From positions 1-7,570 of the forward strand of contig JAGWVZ010000168.1 in the NCBI GenBank assembly GCA_018970625.1: 7,570 nucleotides of DNA, given 5' to 3'. The notes below the pieces were generated by a model that made no database searches, had not been told where the DNA came from, and saw only the letters and a program-made list of their open reading frames with translations. This DNA is from Myxococcales bacterium. GTDB lineage: Bacteria > Myxococcota > Bradymonadia > REDH01. The translations under genes were made by a program, and so were the position numbers. Shown here piece after piece: positions 1 to 7,027 of the stretch. Every line of letters starts with the position of its first letter. Position 1 is the first letter of the stretch.

Positions 1-992
1 GCGGCGATTTTGGCCCTGTGCATGGTGTCCCACGCCTGCTCCATGTAACCGAGCTCTCGAAGTGCCTTGCTGGCAACCAGCAACAGGCGTGCGCTGGATC
101 CGTGCAGTTTGCGCGACTCGCATTCATCCAGCCAGAGCAGCGCAATCAGGGCCGCGTCGTGTGCTTCACCAACATTCAGAAGCAGCTCAGCCATAAGCCG
201 CGCCTGATTCGCGACATCAAAGATCGCAGCGCTGCGAAGCAACTGCTCGGCACCTTCCACAAAGTGCGCCCGTGCCTGAGACCAGTCTCCTCTAAGCGCA
301 TACACCTCGCCCAACCCACCGAGCGCTATCCCTGAGAGCCAGTCCAGATCGTTCGCCTGTGTGATCTCCAGCGCCTTTCGGTAGGCCGCCTCTGCGTCAT
401 CCAGACGTCCGGGCAGTTTCACGAGGCCACCACCCAGATTGGCCCAGGCATTTGCGATTCGCTGTTTGTGACCCACCGGCAGCAGGTACTCGAGCGCCTG
501 TTCAGTCAGCCGCACGTAGTTCTCCGCGTCGTCCTCCGCGCCATAGGTGAACGCGAGGCCGGCCAGCAGCAGCCCAATTGAGCCCGGCAGGTTCTCGGCG
601 CGAGCGCGTTCAATACCGAGTTCGAACATCCGGCGCGCCTCAATCAACTCACCGACCATGGCCCACGCACCGGCGATCAGGCTCACGGCCTCGCTCTCTC
701 CTTCCGGGTCAGAGAGGTCTCGCAGCTCATCCAGCGCGCGGTACGCGAGACGCTGTGCTTCGTCCACCGAGCTGGTGCGTCGTGCGATGCGGGCCAGATG
801 CAGGAGCGCTCGCGCCGCAATTCGACGCGCGCCCAGCGCGACGGCCTCGTCATAAAGCGCGAGCATGGTACGTTGCGCTACCGCTGGATTGGATTCTGCC
901 GAATGAATCGCCTGATCGATCGCCGAGGTGAGTGCAGAGAACGCCGCATTCTCGGACACCTGAGAATCGACTGACGACGGTGAATAACTCAT
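1..992 (-). CDS. TPR-repeat protein, N-terminal part (C-terminus outside window)
   Basis: An open frame on the minus strand starts at the ATG read from 992 (MSYSPSSVDS...) and runs without a stop off the left edge, giving 330 visible residues. The ATG is preceded by an AGGTG ribosome-binding match about 2-6 nt upstream. The sequence is almost wholly alpha-helical, with repeated paired helices typical of tetratricopeptide repeats: around residues 58-90 (ARALLHLARIA...EAQRLAYRALDEL), 100-132, 138-170, 180-212 (ANAWANLGGGL...DDAEAAYRKALEI), 220-252 (GIALGGLGEVYALRGDWSQA) and 300-327. There is no signal peptide or membrane segment, so it is probably cytoplasmic. TPR arrays are protein-interaction scaffolds. 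In bacteria this layout is often followed by an output domain such as GGDEF or a DNA-binding domain, but that part lies outside the window and the function is unknown. It diverges from the aromatic operon and is probably unrelated to it. Confidence 0.85.
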   Translation of the reverse strand, partial: MSYSPSSVDSQVSENAAFSALTSAIDQAIHSAESNPAVAQRTMLALYDEAVALGARRIAARALLHLARIARRTSSVDEAQRLAYRALDELRDLSDPEGESEAVSLIAGAWAMVGELIEARRMFELGIERARAENLPGSIGLLLAGLAFTYGAEDDAENYVRLTEQALEYLLPVGHKQRIANAWANLGGGLVKLPGRLDDAEAAYRKALEITQANDLDWLSGIALGGLGEVYALRGDWSQARAHFVEGAEQLLRSAAIFDVANQARLMAELLLNVGEAHDAALIALLWLDECESRKLHGSSARLLLVASKALRELGYMEQAWDTMHRAKIA

Positions 993-1294
993 GGCACCTG
1001 AAGAAAAAGACAAACGCACACGGCGAGTTACCGGAAGCCCGGGCAGCCCGTGCGGGTCGCCGATCGACTCCCGCACAGACCGGTGGACGGCGTATACATG
1101 CTCGCCGCTGCGGAATCTATAGTCCGTCATCGTGACCGGACACCGGGCAATCCGTGGATTCTCGGTTCAAGTATAGCGCGGGGCGTCAAAAACTGACTAA
1201 ATCTGTGCGACCCGAGCTTGCAGCAGGCGGGTCACGCTGTTTATTCTGCCTGGCCCACCCTGTAACCGTAACGCCTCGCGACCTCTGGAAACTC
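993..1294. other. divergent intergenic region, no gene seen
   Basis: About 300 bp separate the TPR gene (leftward) from the DAHP synthase gene (rightward). The region should hold promoters for both. The candidate -10 boxes I see are TATAGT at 1118-1123, TATAGC at 1172-1177 and TATTCT at 1242-1247 on the plus strand. None has a good -35 at 16-18 bp; the best is TTGCAG at 1218-1223, 18 bp before TATTCT. I found no convincing TyrR-box pair, Phe-rich leader peptide or attenuator hairpin. The DAHP synthase frame stays open back to an ATG at 1154, but those 47 extra codons do not resemble the family. Confidence 0.5.
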
Positions 1295-2380
1295 ATGCCT
1301 CACGTGCAAACGTCCATCACGGACGATACCCGGATTCGTCGGCTTCGGCCGCTACTGCCGCCCGCCATCCTGCTGGAGTCCCATCCGTTGGATGAATCCG
1401 CGGCAGCGTTCGTCGCGCGCAGTCGGGCCGAGGTAGCCAGCGTTCTGTCGCGACAGTCCGACCGACTCCTGGTTGTGGTAGGCCCGTGTTCGATTCATGA
1501 TGTTTCCGCAGGGCTGGACTACGCACAGCAGCTGATGAACCTTCGCGCGCAGTGGGACGACGCGCTGCTGGTCGTCATGCGTGTGTACTTCGAGAAGCCC
1601 CGCACCACGGTCGGCTGGAAAGGACTGATCAATGACCCCCGCCTGGACGGGACTTTTCGAATCAACGAAGGACTAACGCTGGCGCGGGAGTTTCTGGTGC
1701 AGCTCGCCGGCATGGGCATGGCTGCCGGATCAGAGTTTCTGGACACCATCAGCCCCCAGTTTATCGCCGACACCGTTGCATGGGGAGCCATTGGCGCCCG
1801 CACCACCGAGAGTCAGGTGCATCGGGAGCTGGCGTCGGGCCTCTCGATGCCAGTCGGGTTCAAGAACGGCACGGACGGCAGCGTTCGCGTTGCCATCGAC
1901 GCCGTGACAGCCGCTCGGCATCCTCACTGCTTTTTGTCGGTCACCAAGGAAGGTCTGGCGGCGATCGTGGAGACGCACGGTAACCCGGATACGCACGTGA
2001 TCCTGCGGGGCGCGTCGTCGGGCCCCAACTTCGATGAATCCTCGATTGCACGCACCTGCGTCATGTTACAGGAAGCCGGCCTGCCCGCTTCCGTCATGGT
2101 GGACTGCTCCCATGGAAACAGCGCCAAAGACCACCGAAAGCAGGTCGACGTGGCGGCAGACGTCGCCCGACGCATTTCCGCCGGAGAGGAGCGCATTACT
2201 GGCGTGATGCTCGAGAGTAACCTGGTCGAAGGTCGACAGGCACCCGGACCGCGTGAGTCACTCGTCTATGGCCGTAGCGTCACCGACGCCTGCATTTCGA
2301 TGGATACCACGGCAGAGGTGCTGGATGTTCTGGCGAACGCAGTCCGGCTTCGCCGCGCGCACGCCGGAGGAGCGCCATGA
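1295..2380 (+). CDS. aroG: class I (AroFGH-type) 3-deoxy-7-phosphoheptulonate (DAHP) synthase
   Basis: Condenses phosphoenolpyruvate and erythrose-4-phosphate to DAHP, the first step of the shikimate pathway, in the cytoplasm. The 361-residue product is close to the ~350 of E. coli AroG/AroF/AroH. Numbered from the ATG at 1295 it shows VVVGPCSIHD (61-69), RVYFEKPRTTVGWKG (96-110), GAIGARTTESQVHRELASGL (164-183), GFKNGTDG (188-195), the DCSHGNS block (270-276) and VMLESNLVEG (304-313). Expected metal ligands are present as C65, H273, E307 and D331, with K101 and R96 for substrate. An in-frame ATG at 1154 would add 47 residues unlike the family. I prefer 1295 because family similarity starts just after it; GGAA lies 4 nt upstream. 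The gene overlaps the next one by 4 bp (ATGA). Feedback type cannot be assigned: VDCSHGNS resembles the Tyr- and Trp-type enzymes, so the symbol could equally be aroF or aroH. Confidence 0.93.
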   Translation: MPHVQTSITDDTRIRRLRPLLPPAILLESHPLDESAAAFVARSRAEVASVLSRQSDRLLVVVGPCSIHDVSAGLDYAQQLMNLRAQWDDALLVVMRVYFEKPRTTVGWKGLINDPRLDGTFRINEGLTLAREFLVQLAGMGMAAGSEFLDTISPQFIADTVAWGAIGARTTESQVHRELASGLSMPVGFKNGTDGSVRVAIDAVTAARHPHCFLSVTKEGLAAIVETHGNPDTHVILRGASSGPNFDESSIARTCVMLQEAGLPASVMVDCSHGNSAKDHRKQVDVAADVARRISAGEERITGVMLESNLVEGRQAPGPRESLVYGRSVTDACISMDTTAEVLDVLANAVRLRRAHAGGAP

Positions 2381-3459
2381 GCCTTCCCGAGCTCCGCAAA
2401 GAGATCGACGCGACGGATGAGCAGATTCTGGTGCTCCTGCTCAGGCGCGGTGATCTTGCGCTTCGGGTTGCTCAGGAAAAACAACGCCTGGGGCGACCTC
2501 TTGCATACGATCCCGAACGCGAGCGTCAGGTACTGGACCGCATTGCCGCTCTCGCTGAGGGTGGCTCGCTGCCACCCGACGCCATCAGGTCGATTTACCG
2601 GGAGGTCATTAGCGCCTGTCTGGCGTTGCAACGCCCGCTTTCCGTGGCCTATCTGGGCCCGGAAGGCACATTTTCGCACATGGCTGCGCTGCAACTCTTT
2701 GGGCAGGCTGCGGTGCTGCGCGATGTGGCCACCATCGAAGGGGTGTTCGACGCGGTCAGCCGGCAGGATGCATCCCGTGGCGTCGTGCCCATCGAGAATT
2801 CCACCGAAGGCGGCGTCGCCGCCAGCATGCGCGCACTGGTACATGGCAACCTGATGGTCGAGCGCGAGCTCGTAATCGACATCTCACACTGCCTGTTGAG
2901 CCACGCACCCAACCTGCCCAGTGTGCGACGCGTGTATTCGCACCCGCAGGCGCTGGGCCAGTGTACCGGCTGGCTGCGCAAAAACCTGCCCACCGTCGAG
3001 TGGATTCAGACGACCTCGACGGCGGCGGCTGTTCAACACGCCGCCGGCGACCCGCAAAGCGCCGCTATCGGAAGCCGGCTGGCCGGCTCGCTACACAACG
3101 TCCCGGTGCTGGTCGAGAGCGTGCAGGACACCTTGAACAACGCGACCCGATTTCTGGTCGTCGGACCGCACGACGCCGAGCCGACCGGCGATGACAGCAC
3201 GCTCATCGCATTCGCGCTCCATGATGGACCCGGCGCGCTTCGCAAAGCGCTGGGTGCGTTCGAAGAGCAGGGCATCAGCCTGTCTCACATCGAATCTCAT
3301 CCCAGCCGCGACCGCGACTGGGGGTACGTTTTCGTCGCCGAGCTCGTCGGCCATCGCGCGGACGCCACCACCCGAAAAGCGATCGACGCCCTGCATGAGG
3401 CTTGCTCCTGGGTGCGCGTCATGGGCTCGTTTCCTCGCCACCGCACTCGGCTGCCCTGA
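2377..3459 (+). CDS. pheA: bifunctional chorismate mutase / prephenate dehydratase (P-protein)
   Basis: Converts chorismate to prephenate and then phenylpyruvate, the committed branch to phenylalanine, in the cytoplasm. The 360 residues show three domains in order. First is an AroQ-type chorismate mutase (about 1-88), with R7, R30, K35, D45, R48, E49 and Q85 matching the E. coli active-site set, but C81 where E. coli has Ser84. Second is prephenate dehydratase (about 90-265), with YLGPEGTFSH (92-101), PIENSTEGGV (138-147), SHPQALGQC (188-196), TTSTAAAV (212-219) and NATRFLVV (255-262). Third is a C-terminal ACT domain (about 274-352), with DGPGALRKAL and IESHP. The ACT motif that normally reads ESRP is ESHP here, and GALV reads GALR, so phenylalanine feedback may differ. 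The start codon lies within the stop of the upstream DAHP synthase gene, implying translational coupling and one transcript. Stop is at 3457-3459. Confidence 0.95.
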   Translation: MSLPELRKEIDATDEQILVLLLRRGDLALRVAQEKQRLGRPLAYDPERERQVLDRIAALAEGGSLPPDAIRSIYREVISACLALQRPLSVAYLGPEGTFSHMAALQLFGQAAVLRDVATIEGVFDAVSRQDASRGVVPIENSTEGGVAASMRALVHGNLMVERELVIDISHCLLSHAPNLPSVRRVYSHPQALGQCTGWLRKNLPTVEWIQTTSTAAAVQHAAGDPQSAAIGSRLAGSLHNVPVLVESVQDTLNNATRFLVVGPHDAEPTGDDSTLIAFALHDGPGALRKALGAFEEQGISLSHIESHPSRDRDWGYVFVAELVGHRADATTRKAIDALHEACSWVRVMGSFPRHRTRLP

Positions 3460-3624
3460 CGCCACGGACCGCTCAGAAGGCAGACGAGCCACCAACGGCT
3501 CACGTACAAAACTGCACGTTACACACCCATCTGGCGTGCAAAATCGCCCCTCTCGTAACATCGCCTCCGCTGGAAAGCGCTCGTGATTGTCCTTCACGAG
3601 GTCGCCGTCACGCGCTTACGCCTT
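3460..3624. other. intergenic region with weak hairpins; no clear terminator
   Basis: The stretch between pheA and the sigma-54 promoter holds no convincing gene. A small hairpin, GAGCC-6 nt-GGCTC (3486-3501), lies 26 bp after the pheA stop but has no following T tract, so it is a weak terminator candidate at best. A longer-spaced inverted repeat, TGCACG (3513-3518) and CGTGCA (3535-3540), has a 16-nt spacer. Its function is unknown; it could be an activator half-site pair upstream of the promoter at 3625. Confidence 0.45.
3580..3600. repeat. 21-bp perfect-arm dyad, possible upstream activator site
   Basis: Arms CTCGTGA (3580-3586) and TCACGAG (3594-3600) are exact reverse complements separated by 7 nt. 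The dyad ends 24 bp before the -24 box of the sigma-54 promoter at 3625. NtrC-family dimers bind such dyads upstream of sigma-54 promoters, so a site for the response regulator encoded at 5633-7027 is plausible. That assignment is inference. The position is closer to the promoter than usual. Confidence 0.4.
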
Positions 3625-3640
3625 TGGCACGGTATGTGCT
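3625..3640 (+). promoter_or_regulatory. sigma-54 (RpoN) -24/-12 promoter upstream of the globin kinase
   Basis: The element reads TGGCACG, then 4 nt, then GTGCT, against the sigma-54 consensus TGGCACG-N4-TTGCW. Only one position differs (GT for TT), and the GG-N10-GC spacing is exact (GG 3626-3627, GC 3638-3639). The predicted transcript start is near 3651. The next credible ORFs are the UreH-like remnant at 3736 and the kinase at 4064, so it probably drives the kinase from a long leader. It shares the ATGTGC core of its -12 half with the second such promoter at 7151. Confidence 0.65.
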
Positions 3641-3735
3641 CAGGAAAGAAGCAGCGGCGTCTCACGGTCCGGTCCCCGGGAGGCGCCGCACTCCATCCCT
3701 CACCGCGGGGTCACCGAATTGAGGCCCGGTTCACG

Positions 3736-3957
3736 ATGAGTATTCTCTCGCCTACGCTGTTCGTCACTGCGTTGCTGACCGGTCTTGTCAGTGGCCCGCA
3801 CTGCGCCACCACGAGCGGCGGCGCGGAGTGCTCCCCGTCACCCGGGCGCGGACGCGCTGCGTTGGTGGTTCGGTCAGGAGCGGGGGCGTTCCGGGGTCGG
3901 TGGCCATCGCAGCCTTGTGATGTACCAGCCTGCCGTATGACCGACGCGGAGACGTAA
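3736..3957 (+). pseudogene. probable broken remnant of a UreH/SafE-type membrane protein gene
   Basis: A 73-codon frame starts MSILSPTLFVTALLTGLVSG and continues PHCATTSGG. The first ~29 residues resemble the first membrane helix and HCxMCGG motif of the sulfite exporter TauE/SafE / UreH-like transmembrane family, often found near cytochrome oxidase genes. Here the expected Met-Cys pair reads Thr-Ser (codons acg agc, against expected atg tgc). After about residue 30 the frame turns into Arg/Gly/Pro/Ser-rich sequence with no helices, as expected after a frameshift and loss of the remaining helices. It follows the sigma-54 promoter at 3625 and ends about 105 bp before the kinase start. A GAGG lies 11 nt before the ATG, a poor ribosome-binding distance. 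It could instead be a genuine short peptide gene or chance; the family link rests on a short motif. Confidence 0.4.
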
Positions 3958-4063
3958 TCATCATATGAACGCTTGCCGACGTTCCGAGTCAGGGTTAGCA
4001 ACCGTGCTTGCGGGTGGACGTATGGTTCGCCCGCGTCCGACAGGCTCGACCCCGGCTCCACCC

Positions 4064-5527
4064 ATGAATCTTCAGGAGTTCAAAGCGTACGTGCGTTTTG
4101 GCGACGTCGACGAGGCCTGTCTGCGTTCGCTCTGGCCGTACGTAGAGCCGCACCTCGATGCCATCTGCGACGATTTTTACGCCCGCGCCATGGCGGAGTC
4201 CTCAACGGTGGAAGTGCTGCACGACCCGATTCAGGTCGAGCGCCTCATGCGCACCCTGAAGGTCTGGATTCAGGAGCTGCTGAGCGGACCCTGGGATGAA
4301 GCGTACGCCGTGCGCCGAAAGCGCATTGGCGAAGTGCATGTGCGCGTCGGCGTGCGTCACAATGCCATGTTCACCGCCATGAGCGTCATGCGTGAGTGGT
4401 TGACACGGGCAGCGTTTGAGTCCCCGGACCCCGCCTGCTGCGTTCAAGCCGTCTCGAAGGTGACGAACCTCGATCTGGCGCTCATGACATCGACCTATCA
4501 TGAGGTTCGCAGCAGTCAGGCGATGCGCGACGTGCAGGCGCTCATCGTCGCGCACATGCCAGCGATGGTCATTCTCATCGCCGAGGATGGGACCGCGCTG
4601 GCCGCAACCCCATCGGTAGCCTTTCGTTTCGGCCATGAGGTCGTCGAGGGGCGGCCGGTGAGCGAGATCCTTCCGCAGCCGCTCGTCGCCGCAATCGGTC
4701 TGAATGAACGCCTCCAACGCGCTTTCTTCTCGGGTCTCGGCGTGACCCTGCCTCGGCTTGATCTGGACATCGATGGCTCGGTGGGCCACTTCGCCGTGAC
4801 GCTGGTGCCCGTTCGGCGCGACGTCCCTGTGGCCCTGCTGCACATCGATGATCACACCATCGCCGTCCGCAACGAAGCCCTCCTGCGGCGTCAGGAGAGC
4901 CTCGCCACCCTGGGTGCCCTGTCGGCGACGATCGCTCACGAACTCCGCAACCCTCTGGCCGGCATCAGCGGCGCGCTTCAGGTCATCGCCAGCGGCATGG
5001 AGTCCGATAACCGCTTTGCTCCTGTGATTGCCAAGGTGCTTGAGCAGATTCGCAGCCTGAACAGGCTTGTGTCCGACCTTTTAGCCTTTGCACGCCCTCG
5101 CGAAGCCTCGATCACACATGATTTGGACCTTCGCGCCCTTGCCGAAGACGTTGTGAATCTGGCCATGGTCGATTACCCCGACGTCCGGTTTTCCGTCGAC
5201 GGTCAGGGCCGCGTCTCGGCCGACGCTGACATGGTGCGCCAAATCCTGCACAACCTCGTTAGCAACGCGTGCGATGCGCTTGAGCGTCAAGGTAGCATCA
5301 TCATCGAGGTCACCGACGAAGGCCTCCGCTTTGAAGACAGCGGCCCGGGCATTTCACCCGAGGTGCAGGCGCGTCTCTTCCAGCCGTTCTTTACCACCAA
5401 ACTGAAAGGTACAGGGCTGGGGCTGGCCACCAGCGCCCGGCTGGCTGAGCTCATGAACGCTCACCTGCGACTGGTAGACGCCAAACAGTTAGCGGGAGCC
5501 GCCTTCCAGTTGGCCTTCGACCCCTGA
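4064..5527 (+). CDS. globin-coupled sensor histidine kinase (protoglobin-PAS-HisKA-HATPase)
   Basis: A predicted soluble, heme-sensing kinase of 487 residues, with no signal peptide or membrane segment. Residues 1-~150 match the protoglobin/globin-coupled-sensor domain: VRFGDVDEACLRSLWPYVEP near the start, DDFYARAM with Y39 as the likely distal Tyr, SGPWDEAYAVRRKRIGEVHVR with H92 as the expected proximal heme ligand, then NAMFTAMSVMREWL. Residues ~157-265 form a PAS-like domain. The kinase core has an H-box IAHELRNPLAG (phosphoacceptor H292), N-box NLVSNACDAL (398-406), G1 EDSGPGIS (424-431), F-box FQPFFTT and G2 GTGLGLA (449-455), resembling NtrB-type kinases. AfGcHK of Anaeromyxobacter is a known globin-coupled kinase, but it lacks PAS. 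I chose the start at 4064 because protoglobin similarity begins there. Frames also open at 4022 (better ribosome site, GGGTGGA) and 3965, adding a Pro/Arg-rich tail. It converges on the NtrC-type regulator, its likely partner. Confidence 0.9.
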   Translation: MNLQEFKAYVRFGDVDEACLRSLWPYVEPHLDAICDDFYARAMAESSTVEVLHDPIQVERLMRTLKVWIQELLSGPWDEAYAVRRKRIGEVHVRVGVRHNAMFTAMSVMREWLTRAAFESPDPACCVQAVSKVTNLDLALMTSTYHEVRSSQAMRDVQALIVAHMPAMVILIAEDGTALAATPSVAFRFGHEVVEGRPVSEILPQPLVAAIGLNERLQRAFFSGLGVTLPRLDLDIDGSVGHFAVTLVPVRRDVPVALLHIDDHTIAVRNEALLRRQESLATLGALSATIAHELRNPLAGISGALQVIASGMESDNRFAPVIAKVLEQIRSLNRLVSDLLAFARPREASITHDLDLRALAEDVVNLAMVDYPDVRFSVDGQGRVSADADMVRQILHNLVSNACDALERQGSIIIEVTDEGLRFEDSGPGISPEVQARLFQPFFTTKLKGTGLGLATSARLAELMNAHLRLVDAKQLAGAAFQLAFDP

Positions 5528-5632
5528 ACCACGCCGCTGAACGTCACCAACTCACGGTCGCGGTGCAAAACTCCCCGGCTCAGGTTGCAGGGCGCGGGTA
5601 CACAACCACCGCACTCCGAACGTTGCTGCCGC
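5528..5632. other. convergent intergenic gap between kinase and response regulator
   Basis: This 105-bp gap lies between the two stop codons. I see no strong bidirectional hairpin with flanking T/A tracts and no ORF of note. Transcripts from the two sides may overlap. Confidence 0.5.
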
Positions 5633-7027
5633 TCACTCCGACGGATTGTCCCGGGCGAGTGAGCCGTCGTCTTCGGCGAGACCAAATTTCTTCACCCGGT
5701 TCCGCAGGGCGTACCGGGAAATACCCAGCAGGCGCGCGGCCGCGGCATAGTTGTGCGACGTCCTCTCAAGCGCCTGAATCACCAGCCCCTTCTCGACCAG
5801 GTCAAGGTCAACACCATCGGGCGGCAGAATAAACGGGCAGTCGGCGTTCTGTTCCGCCGCCGCATAACGCACCGATGGCGGAAGGTCGGCGAGATCGATG
5901 CGGTTGCCGCTATTGAATATCATGGCGCACTCCATGACGTTGCGCAGCTCACGGACATTTCCAGCCCACCGATATTGCATCAGTTTCTCCATGGCAGCCG
6001 CCGTCACCCCTTCAATGTGGCGCTCGAACGTACGGTTAAACGAAGCCACAAAGTGCTCAACAAGAAGGCGGATGTCTTCGCCACGCACACGAAGCGGAGG
6101 GACCGTCACCTGCACAACGGCCAGGCGATAATAGAGGTCTTCGCGAAATCGGCCGGCAGCGACTTCCGCTTTCAGGTCGCGGTGCGTCGCCGCGATAACC
6201 GCCGCTTCGAACGGGATATCGGTGCTGCCGCCAACACGTTTAAAGCGTCGATTTTCAAGTGCTCGCAACAACTTGGCCTGCATGGAGGCGGGCAATTCGC
6301 CGATCTCATCCAGAAAGACCACGCCGTTGGCTGCCAGTTCGAACAGGCCGCGATGCTGCGCCTTCGCATCGGTGAACGCACCTCGCTCGTGACCAAAAAG
6401 CGTACTCTCCAGCAGCGCTTCCGGGATCGCTGTGCAATCGACCTCGACATAAGGGCCCTGCGCGCGCTTTCCCGTGTCATGAATCGCACGGGCGATCAGG
6501 TCCTTGCCGGTACCTGACTCGCCCTGCAACAGAACGTTGGGTAGCGAGACGGTGCGCAACTTCTCAATCGTATCAAATACCCGCATCATGGGCCCGCTCT
6601 GCCCGATCAGTCCCGCATAGGCCTGCCGACCGCCCCCCCCGACGGATGTTTGAAGCCGCTCCCGCTCAAGTGCATTTCGCACGGCGGCATACACATCGGT
6701 TAACTCAAACGGCTTGGTCAGGTAACGCACGGCTCCCAGCCGAGTCGCTTCGACCGCCGTCTCAATGTCCGAAAGCGCCGTGAGCATCAGAACCGGCGTG
6801 GTATGCCCCCGCTCGCGCAAACTGCGAAGGCAGGTCAGACCATCCATCTCGGGCATGCGCACGTCGATCAGCAGGGCAGCGGGAGAAAACTCCTCGAACA
6901 TGTCGAGGCATACCTTCCCGTTTGACGCCTCGAGAACCTCGAAGCCCTGGCTCCTGAGGCCTTCAGCCAGTGACCACCGCACCAGCTCCTCGTCGTCACA
7001 AACCAGAATTCTGCCAGCTACAGACAT
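5633..7027 (-). CDS. NtrC-family sigma-54-dependent response regulator
   Basis: A 464-residue transcription activator of RNA polymerase-sigma54. The receiver domain (5-120) has acidic D11/D12, phosphoacceptor D55 in LIDVRMPEMDG, T83 and K105. The AAA+ domain (~138-370) has Walker A GESGTGKD (169-176), the sigma-54 contact loop in variant form GAFTDA (216-221; canonical GAFTGA), Walker B GVVFLDEIGE (235-244), FREDLYYRL (294-302) with likely arginine-finger region, and WAGNVRELRN. The C-terminal Fis-type helix-turn-helix is at 427-447 (YAAAARLLGISRYALRNRVK). The start at 7027 is fixed by an excellent ribosome site (GGAGG, 6 nt spacing) and the onset of the receiver fold. The frame stays open to 7201, but those 58 codons do not resemble a receiver. 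It is convergent with the globin kinase and divergent from the 7180 gene; partnership with that kinase is inferred from proximity. Confidence 0.95.
   Translation of the reverse strand: MSVAGRILVCDDEELVRWSLAEGLRSQGFEVLEASNGKVCLDMFEEFSPAALLIDVRMPEMDGLTCLRSLRERGHTTPVLMLTALSDIETAVEATRLGAVRYLTKPFELTDVYAAVRNALERERLQTSVGGGGRQAYAGLIGQSGPMMRVFDTIEKLRTVSLPNVLLQGESGTGKDLIARAIHDTGKRAQGPYVEVDCTAIPEALLESTLFGHERGAFTDAKAQHRGLFELAANGVVFLDEIGELPASMQAKLLRALENRRFKRVGGSTDIPFEAAVIAATHRDLKAEVAAGRFREDLYYRLAVVQVTVPPLRVRGEDIRLLVEHFVASFNRTFERHIEGVTAAAMEKLMQYRWAGNVRELRNVMECAMIFNSGNRIDLADLPPSVRYAAAEQNADCPFILPPDGVDLDLVEKGLVIQALERTSHNYAAAARLLGISRYALRNRVKKFGLAEDDGSLARDNPSE

Noticed and set aside
18..931. Plus-strand open frames opposite the TPR gene
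   Set aside because: Arg/Ser/Ala-rich composition with no family likeness; the minus strand encodes a continuous TPR protein across the whole stretch.
1118..1177. TATAGT and TATAGC as sigma-70 -10 boxes for the aromatic operon
   Set aside because: Neither has a recognisable -35 at 16-18 bp or an extended -10, so no promoter is called.
1154..1294. N-terminal extension of the DAHP synthase to the ATG at 1154
   Set aside because: The 47 residues resemble no DAHP synthase N-terminus, and the product from 1295 already has the usual family length.
3486..3501. GAGCC/GGCTC hairpin as the pheA terminator
   Set aside because: Only a 5-bp stem and no T tract after it.
4202..4939. Long minus-strand frame opposite the globin kinase (245 codons)
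   Set aside because: His/Arg-rich antisense shadow of a clear coding sequence with strong domain motifs on the plus strand.
3535..5570. Recurring GTGCAAAA-like strings (near 3537, 5560, and GTGCAAAT-like near 7163) as a shared operator
   Set aside because: Only about 7-8 bases agree, spacing and flanks differ, and one copy lies in a convergent gap with no promoter.
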